From positions 1 through 10,518 of the forward strand of contig JASEHU010000050.1 of assembly GCA_030018635.1 (NCBI GenBank): a stretch of 10,518 bases of DNA, given 5' to 3'. Made by a program: the position numbers and the translations under genes. Positions 5,850 to 10,518 of the stretch are shown here, piece by piece (the first letter of the stretch is position 1; every line of letters starts with the position of its first letter). This stretch comes from a bacterium (GTDB taxonomy: Bacteria > UBA9089 > CG2-30-40-21 > SBAY01). The notes beneath the pieces were generated by a model. It was not told the DNA's origin and did not search any database. It was given only the letters and a program-made list of their open reading frames with translations.

Positions 5850-6779
5850 TTAAAATTTAGTAATGAATGAAAACCGCTGTGAATTGTTAAAATCATCGTG
5901 TGAGACAAAGGCATAATCTACCTCTACCTCAACTCCTTCAAAATATCCCTCACCCGTACTTTTAAATCCTACTCCTATAGAATAACCTGCTTGCTTGTTA
6001 TATCCCAGTCTCATTCCTAATCTTTGAGTCAAAAAGTATTCAGCCCCAGCACAGAAGTTAAGATCATTATCCTTGGGCATTTCTATATCTATGGCAATTA
6101 ATGTGTTTTCACCAAACAATTCAGGTTTATAACCAGCACCTAATTTTATAGTTAGAGGCAGGTCATTTTTTGCATTCGCAGTTTTAAATTTCGGACCTAA
6201 ATTTTGGATATTTAAACCAAAAGAGGTTTGAGGAGTATATTTGGTAAGAAGTCCAATATCCACAGCCATTCCCGTTCCTTTATTACCCCCAAAGTCCTGT
6301 TTAATCGTTTTTACATTAAAGCCACAGGAGATATCTTTGCGTAATTCAAGGGCATAGGATAGGGAAAGGGCTAAATTATCCACTTCTAATATAGCAGTTT
6401 TGTTGCCGATATTATCCCGTCCATCAATCCCACCTGCATTTAACATAGTCAAACTTATGCCCATAGCCCTTTTTATCTTGTTAATAGGTGGAAGTGGTTG
6501 GGCAAAGCCAAGATAATTAGTGTTTATATTCTCAAACCAGGTGGTTCTGGCTGCGGTTATTTCTCGCAATTCAAGTTGAATAAGCCCAGCCGGATTCCAA
6601 TATGTGGCATTAACATCATCGGTTATGGCTACTCCCGCACCACCCATAGCAACGATTCTGGGCCCCTGACCTATCTTTAAAAATTCAGCCGTGCATATAC
6701 CTATATCATCCTCACCGGCATAGCTAATTATTGGTTGAGTAAAAATTAAAATACTCATAAACACTACTAACTTTTTCAT
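5850..6779 (-). CDS. PorV/PorQ-type (UPF0164) outer-membrane beta-barrel protein
   Basis: 309 residues with a Sec signal peptide (hydrophobic 4-19, likely cut after SYA at about 21). The mature start carries the family hallmark: FLKIGQGPR, GGAGVAITDD (46-55) and YWNPAGL (60-66). The rest is alternating beta strands (for example LALSLSYAL, IKLGAGYKP, GMRLGYN) and ends in a Phe (FSFITKF), as outer-membrane barrels usually do. In Bacteroidetes the related PorV works in type IX secretion; in other phyla the family is common near proteins with FlgD/T9SS-like C-terminal domains but its role is not settled. AGGAGG lies about 9 nt before ATG 6779. The coiled-coil DUF4398-like gene follows downstream. 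The nearby Ig-rich protein is a possible client; that is inference. Confidence 0.88.
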   Translation of the reverse strand: MKKLVVFMSILIFTQPIISYAGEDDIGICTAEFLKIGQGPRIVAMGGAGVAITDDVNATYWNPAGLIQLELREITAARTTWFENINTNYLGFAQPLPPINKIKRAMGISLTMLNAGGIDGRDNIGNKTAILEVDNLALSLSYALELRKDISCGFNVKTIKQDFGGNKGTGMAVDIGLLTKYTPQTSFGLNIQNLGPKFKTANAKNDLPLTIKLGAGYKPELFGENTLIAIDIEMPKDNDLNFCAGAEYFLTQRLGMRLGYNKQAGYSIGVGFKSTGEGYFEGVEVEVDYAFVSHDDFNNSQRFSFITKF

Positions 6780-6799
6780 TATAAATAACCTCCTTTTTT

Positions 6800-6868
6800 G
6801 ACAGGATTAACAGGATTTACAGGATATTTTTCTTGTTAAATAATCCTGTAAAATCCTGTAATTCTGTC
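6800..6868. repeat. Hairpin of ACAGGATT words upstream of the barrel gene
   Basis: The left arm (6800-6829, GACAGGATTAACAGGATTT onward) pairs with the right arm (6838-6868), whose reverse complement reads GACAGAATTACAGGATTTTA onward. The arms differ by one substitution and three single-base indels; the loop is about 8 nt. Each arm holds the word ACAGGATT or a variant two to three times. It lies about 7 nt beyond the ribosome site of the barrel gene, so it would be in that gene's leader if transcription starts further upstream. Confidence 0.8.
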
Positions 6869-7076
6869 TAAAAACCTTATCTTGTTGTTGAGGAAAAAGA
6901 TACCACACAAGTTTGTAAAGAACAAGGTCAGGCTTCCGACTTTTCGTCTATGCACTAAACTGAACCATCCCAAATTTTTCGGGTAGTGTCCAAAAATAAC
7001 TACAAATTCACCACAGATTCCGTGTTTTTAAAGGGTTTCAGACCATTAAAAATTATCAAACTACAAATGTTTACTA
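6869..7076. other. Spacer without a recognisable gene
   Basis: About 200 nt between the small membrane genes and the hairpin upstream of the barrel gene. A minus-strand frame of 39 codons from GTG 6950 (VHRRKVGSLTLFF) runs into the hairpin repeat and has no homology I recognise. Fragments such as CACCACAGATTCCGTG near 7008 and GGTAGTGTCC near 6981 look like pieces of dispersed repeats. It presumably also holds the barrel-gene promoter, but I could not pick a convincing -35/-10 pair. Confidence 0.4.
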
Positions 7077-7184
7077 TTATTTAGATTCTGATATTTTTCC
7101 CTTATGTTCCTGGTAATAAATACATATCCAACCTATAATCAGAATAAAACCAAATAATAGAAAAAAGAGTGTTAAATTATTCAC
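7077..7184 (-). CDS. Small single-span membrane protein, 35 aa
   Basis: A short frame starting with GTG at 7184 and ending TAA at 7077-7079. The product has one hydrophobic helix (about residues 4-24, LTLFFLLFGFILIIGWICIY) followed by a charged tail (QEHKGKISESK). The start lies 4 nt after the stop of the 61-aa gene, and an AAAGGAG site 7 nt in front is formed by the last codons of that gene, so the two are probably translated together. A TTG one codon earlier is an alternative start. I do not recognise a family. Small size, one helix and a polar tail fit a small membrane regulator or a membrane-active peptide, but nothing proves a function. Confidence 0.6.
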   Translation of the reverse strand: MNNLTLFFLLFGFILIIGWICIYYQEHKGKISESK

Positions 7185-7188
7185 CAAT

Positions 7189-7374
7189 TTACTCCTTTCT
7201 CTCAAGCCAGTAAGCAATACTAAAGGCTAAGAGTGAAACAACAAATCCTATAATTATAGAAAAAGAACTAATAACTTTACCAGGAATTATTCCTGCAATT
7301 ATAAGACCCGTAAATGATAATTTTACTAAATCATAAAGAAGTTTAGCCGCAGATTCTCTTTGCTTTTTATTCAT
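7189..7374 (-). CDS. Small two-span membrane protein, 61 aa
   Basis: 61 residues with a basic N-terminus (MNKKQRESAAKLLYDL), two hydrophobic segments (about 17-36 and 38-57) joined by a short turn around PGKVISS, and a charged end (ERKE). It vaguely recalls small DUF6722-type proteins that begin with a KYLYDL-like stretch before two helices; this is a weak resemblance. The ATG at 7374 has no strong Shine-Dalgarno (AAGTAAG only). It follows the large Ig protein by 53 nt on the same strand and precedes the 35-aa membrane gene by 4 nt, which argues that it is real and part of a two-gene unit. Topology: both ends are probably cytoplasmic. Confidence 0.65.
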   Translation of the reverse strand: MNKKQRESAAKLLYDLVKLSFTGLIIAGIIPGKVISSFSIIIGFVVSLLAFSIAYWLERKE

Positions 7375-7427
7375 AACTTACTTTTTTTCTTATAACCCTT
7401 TTATCCCAAACTTATCAGGAAACCTAT

Positions 7428-10400
7428 CTACTGAACAACAATCAATTTCTTGGTTACTGTTACCTCACCTGATTCATCCGAAGCTGTAAGTCTATAAATA
7501 TATAGCCCTGTAGCCACTTTCTTATCAGCATTATTTGTACAATTCCAGATAATATCATCCCCGTTCGATGGATAGACGCCATGACTACCTTGCATCCCTT
7601 GTGGAGATGTAGGAGAATATTCTTTATTCCAGACTAAATCTCCCATAAGAGTATATATTTTGATATTAACCGTTGCATCCCTGATTAAATCATATCTGAA
7701 GGTTACCCGGCCACCTTTAATCGGATTGGGATAGGCATGGACACTTGCCTCGAAAACCGCTGGTTTGTCTGTTATCACAGGAATGACATACATAATAGCA
7801 TATTTCCCTCGAATAATCTTTGTCGTCCAGGTAATTTGCTTATTATTTTCGTCTAAAATTCCATTACTAATTTTTGCCCAGGTTGTTCCATTATATTCAT
7901 AGATGGCTAAATCGCTTGCCTTAAGACCTCTTTGGGTTAGATTAGCCACATCCTCGTCAGTATAATACATAATAAGAGTAACCTGATTAGTAAAGTCGCT
8001 CTTTGTAACAGGGTTTCCTTTAAGGAAAAATTGAATTACAGGTTCTATAATTACATATCCATCCCTTGTTTCGGTCAAGGTGCCGGCTGTAACAGTATTT
8101 GTTCCGACAACATAACCATCAACCATAGTAGCCTCCGGAACCTTTAAGCAAGTAACTAACCCTTTTTGATAGTGCTCATATTGAACATCTACAGCCTTGG
8201 GGACAAGATACATAATTGCATAAGAGTCTTCTAAACTTATATTTGGGTATAAAGGTAAATTCACCGTAATCTTATTATTGTTTTTATCTATATCGTTCAC
8301 CCCGCTTATTTTACCCCAACTGGTCCCATTGTATCTCCAGATTGCCAAATTATCTTCTGTTACCCCTGGAGGTAAGGTTATATGTCCATAATACATAGTT
8401 AAGGATATACCGACACCTATTGGTGGGTCTAATTTTATATCGATGTGTTCATTATTAAACCACCAGAATTCTATTACCGGGTCTATAACTGTATAGTTCT
8501 CATTTTTAGTCGTTATAGTTCCTTGCCTCATAGTGATAGTATTGGTAGAGACCATTGTCCCTGTAGATCCAATAGGATATGCTGTCGTATTGGGAGGAAT
8601 CATTAAGTAGGTTCGAGTTCCAAGTCCCGGATAATTAAACTCAACATTTATATAACCGATTGAACTAACATAAAAGGTGATTTTTGGTGATCTGTTGAAA
8701 TTGGGTGCAGGAGCATTGGGTGTAGAAGCTCGGTCCCAAGCCTCTACCCAAATGCTATAAGTTCCTCCCTTATCCAGGGTAAGATTTTCATAGATTATTA
8801 CCCCACTCATGTCCTCAGTATATTTCTCTTCTCTTCGATTACCACTTCCAAAAAGTTTGTTTGGTTCATTCTCTTGCTGGGTAAGTTCATTCCTGACCAT
8901 AATTTTTGATGATGGAAAATCTACTTTGGACTTACCTGCTCCTATTTCCGACAAAATTACAGAGATTTTTTTGATTTCATTTGGTCCGAAACTCGCTCCC
9001 TTCTCTAATATTTTGTCATTAACTAAAATATTATCTATCTTAGGTCCTATCCTATCTAATATAGTAAAGGTAAATCTTTGAGGACATTTAGATAAACCGT
9101 TCATACTCTTATCCACAGGTTTTACCTCAATGGTATAATCATCTGGTGAGGTTAAAGGTTCTTCTAAAACCCATTTCATCGTATCCACTCCATTATTGGA
9201 GAATTTTCCAGGAATAACCATACCTATAGAATCCTTAAGGATAATTTCAGAGTATGTCAAATCAACCCCGGCATTGCCAATGTCTATTAATTTAGCCGAA
9301 ATGACGGAGATATTCTCACCAGGTTCATGTATTGTATTTAGTCCTGGTGTAGTAGCCACCACTTCTGGGGCAATATAATCGGGTTTAGTAATTGGTGATG
9401 AAACTACTTCTATCCTACCTTCAACCGACCCTGAATTTCTACTATATCCCTTATACTCATCTGGTTCTTGATGCCACTTCTCGGCTATGGGAATCTTAGC
9501 CGCATCATATACATAATCTATGAATTTCCAGGTGGAGCCTATTAATTTTACCTCTACCCTGATGATATATGTCCCATTTGGATAATCCCAATCTTTGATT
9601 CCTACACCCCAATCAGCCCAATATTTATTTCCAGTCCTTTGTAGGGGAACTAATGTATCCCAGTCATTTCCTTTATCTCTATCCCCCACATCCGGTAGGT
9701 CACTACCCAGTTTAGGAAACACTCCATAGTGGCTTTCTGTTCCCATATTACCGGTATAATAAAGCGGATAACCATTAGTAAATGGGTCACTATCACCACA
9801 AGTTAAATCTGGACCGACTGTCATTAGCTTCTTTGCCTGAGCATCCCAGGCAGTCATATTAACTAAAATATAGGGTAAGGTGCGAACCTGATTCGTATTC
9901 ATACAAAAACCTAAATTTTGTAATTGAGAATCTGTAGCCTCCATCTCCACATGAAAATTTGTCCAGAAATCAACCATATCTTTTGTATCAGGGTCAGGTG
10001 TGAACCGACTTGGATTAATATTCAGTTTTGTAATTGTAAGGGTAACATCTGTTGCCGTTATTTTCCCAACTCGCTCTACCGCACTATTTCCTGCCTCATC
10101 GACGGCATTAATTTTATAGGAATAGTTCCTATTGCTAACTAATCCTCCACATTCATTCCTGCCATCCCACATAGCCGAACAATTATCCCCATAGCCGGGT
10201 TCAGGTATGGTTAATTTTCTGATGCAATTAAAATTATCCCATATTTCTATGGTTACATCCGCTTTTTTGACTAAGGTATATTTTATGGTTACATTTTCAA
10301 ATCCGGGTCGAAATATTCCGGGAAAGGCACCAAAATTAGTAATATTAGGTGGGGTCGCATCAATTTCAATCTCCTTTAGATTTTTCAGGCCATTATTTTC

Positions 10401-10478
10401 AGCATTCATACCTCCAGATTTAAAATAACCATAGAAGAAACTTTTAGTATCGTTCTTTTCTTTTATGAGCTTCCGCAA
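7428..10478 (-). CDS. Large Ig-domain protein with FlgD/T9SS-like C-terminal domain; N-terminus incomplete
   Basis: 1016 residues; likely exported, role unknown. In order: FlgD-type Ig domain (about 43-140, with TIKYTLVKKADVTIEIW, AMWDGRNECGG and YSYKINAVDEAGN); an unassigned region (about 145-360) rich in aromatic residues and Asp; further Ig-like folds (about 366-473 and 476-606); two tandem copies of a roughly 140-aa module (about 611-760 and 765-900), each with VIxPVIxF, LTMYY or LIMYY, a YNGTxWxKIS core and a YAIMY end; and a C-terminal domain (about 908-1016) with AYPNPIKGG, VNIKIYTLMGDLVW and TGLYIYRLTAS, the FlgD/T9SS-sorting type. The only start in frame is TTG 10478, without a ribosome site; a TAG at 10503-10505 closes the frame. 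There is no signal peptide, although the domains are typical of exported proteins, so the 5' end is probably lost, frameshifted or continued in another frame. Confidence 0.8.
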   Translation of the reverse strand: MRKLIKEKNDTKSFFYGYFKSGGMNAENNGLKNLKEIEIDATPPNITNFGAFPGIFRPGFENVTIKYTLVKKADVTIEIWDNFNCIRKLTIPEPGYGDNCSAMWDGRNECGGLVSNRNYSYKINAVDEAGNSAVERVGKITATDVTLTITKLNINPSRFTPDPDTKDMVDFWTNFHVEMEATDSQLQNLGFCMNTNQVRTLPYILVNMTAWDAQAKKLMTVGPDLTCGDSDPFTNGYPLYYTGNMGTESHYGVFPKLGSDLPDVGDRDKGNDWDTLVPLQRTGNKYWADWGVGIKDWDYPNGTYIIRVEVKLIGSTWKFIDYVYDAAKIPIAEKWHQEPDEYKGYSRNSGSVEGRIEVVSSPITKPDYIAPEVVATTPGLNTIHEPGENISVISAKLIDIGNAGVDLTYSEIILKDSIGMVIPGKFSNNGVDTMKWVLEEPLTSPDDYTIEVKPVDKSMNGLSKCPQRFTFTILDRIGPKIDNILVNDKILEKGASFGPNEIKKISVILSEIGAGKSKVDFPSSKIMVRNELTQQENEPNKLFGSGNRREEKYTEDMSGVIIYENLTLDKGGTYSIWVEAWDRASTPNAPAPNFNRSPKITFYVSSIGYINVEFNYPGLGTRTYLMIPPNTTAYPIGSTGTMVSTNTITMRQGTITTKNENYTVIDPVIEFWWFNNEHIDIKLDPPIGVGISLTMYYGHITLPPGVTEDNLAIWRYNGTSWGKISGVNDIDKNNNKITVNLPLYPNISLEDSYAIMYLVPKAVDVQYEHYQKGLVTCLKVPEATMVDGYVVGTNTVTAGTLTETRDGYVIIEPVIQFFLKGNPVTKSDFTNQVTLIMYYTDEDVANLTQRGLKASDLAIYEYNGTTWAKISNGILDENNKQITWTTKIIRGKYAIMYVIPVITDKPAVFEASVHAYPNPIKGGRVTFRYDLIRDATVNIKIYTLMGDLVWNKEYSPTSPQGMQGSHGVYPSNGDDIIWNCTNNADKKVATGLYIYRLTASDESGEVTVTKKLIVVQ

Positions 10479-10518
10479 TAAATAAACAAGACTAACTATT
10501 ATCTACCATTGGAGTTGC

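Noticed and set aside
6834..6950. 39-codon minus-strand frame beginning VHRRKVGSLTLFF
   Set aside because: It runs into the hairpin repeat, has no ribosome site and no recognisable homology.

Overview
The window looks like an AT-rich Gram-negative bacterium, probably an uncultured candidate-phylum lineage. That placement is an inference. It rests on a PorV/UPF0164-type outer-membrane barrel, a large protein with FlgD/T9SS-like Ig domains, a DUF4398-type envelope protein, and spacers full of hairpins built from short repeated words. Codon use, Shine-Dalgarno sites and TTG/GTG starts are bacterial. No rRNA, tRNA, CRISPR array or intact transposase gene was found.

Left half, plus strand (64-4171): a high-affinity phosphate uptake and regulation operon in the order pstC, pstA, pstB1, pstB2, phoU. 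The binding-protein gene pstS is not in view and may lie just upstream. PstC and PstA form the membrane channel, the two PstB proteins are the ATPases, and PhoU links transport to signalling. The two PstB proteins are each 251 residues and align without a gap, but they have lost complementary ATPase motifs. PstB1 lacks the Q-loop Gln (Ala92) and the switch His (Asn204) but keeps LSGGQ. PstB2 keeps Gln92 and His204 but has LSLDH in place of LSGGQ. Every loss falls in the same composite ATP site of a PstB1-PstB2 dimer. This predicts an obligate heterodimeric Pst importer with one consensus and one degenerate site, and it is the most interesting signal in the window.

Middle (4172-4574): a convergent spacer holding a roughly 178-bp imperfect inverted repeat. 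It abuts a decayed fragment resembling the C-terminal part of LemA on the minus strand.

Right half, minus strand (10478 down to 4575): a 1016-aa Ig-rich, probably surface-associated protein whose true N-terminus is missing or broken; two tiny membrane proteins (61 and 35 aa, 4 nt apart); a PorV/UPF0164 barrel; and a TolA-like anchored coiled-coil protein with a C-terminal DUF4398-like helical domain. The last two probably share a transcript and suggest an envelope or export role.

Four kinds of spacer repeat recur: a 24-bp palindrome family (three copies), an AACCTT-word hairpin between the two pstB genes, the 178-bp element, and an ACAGGATT-word hairpin upstream of the barrel gene.
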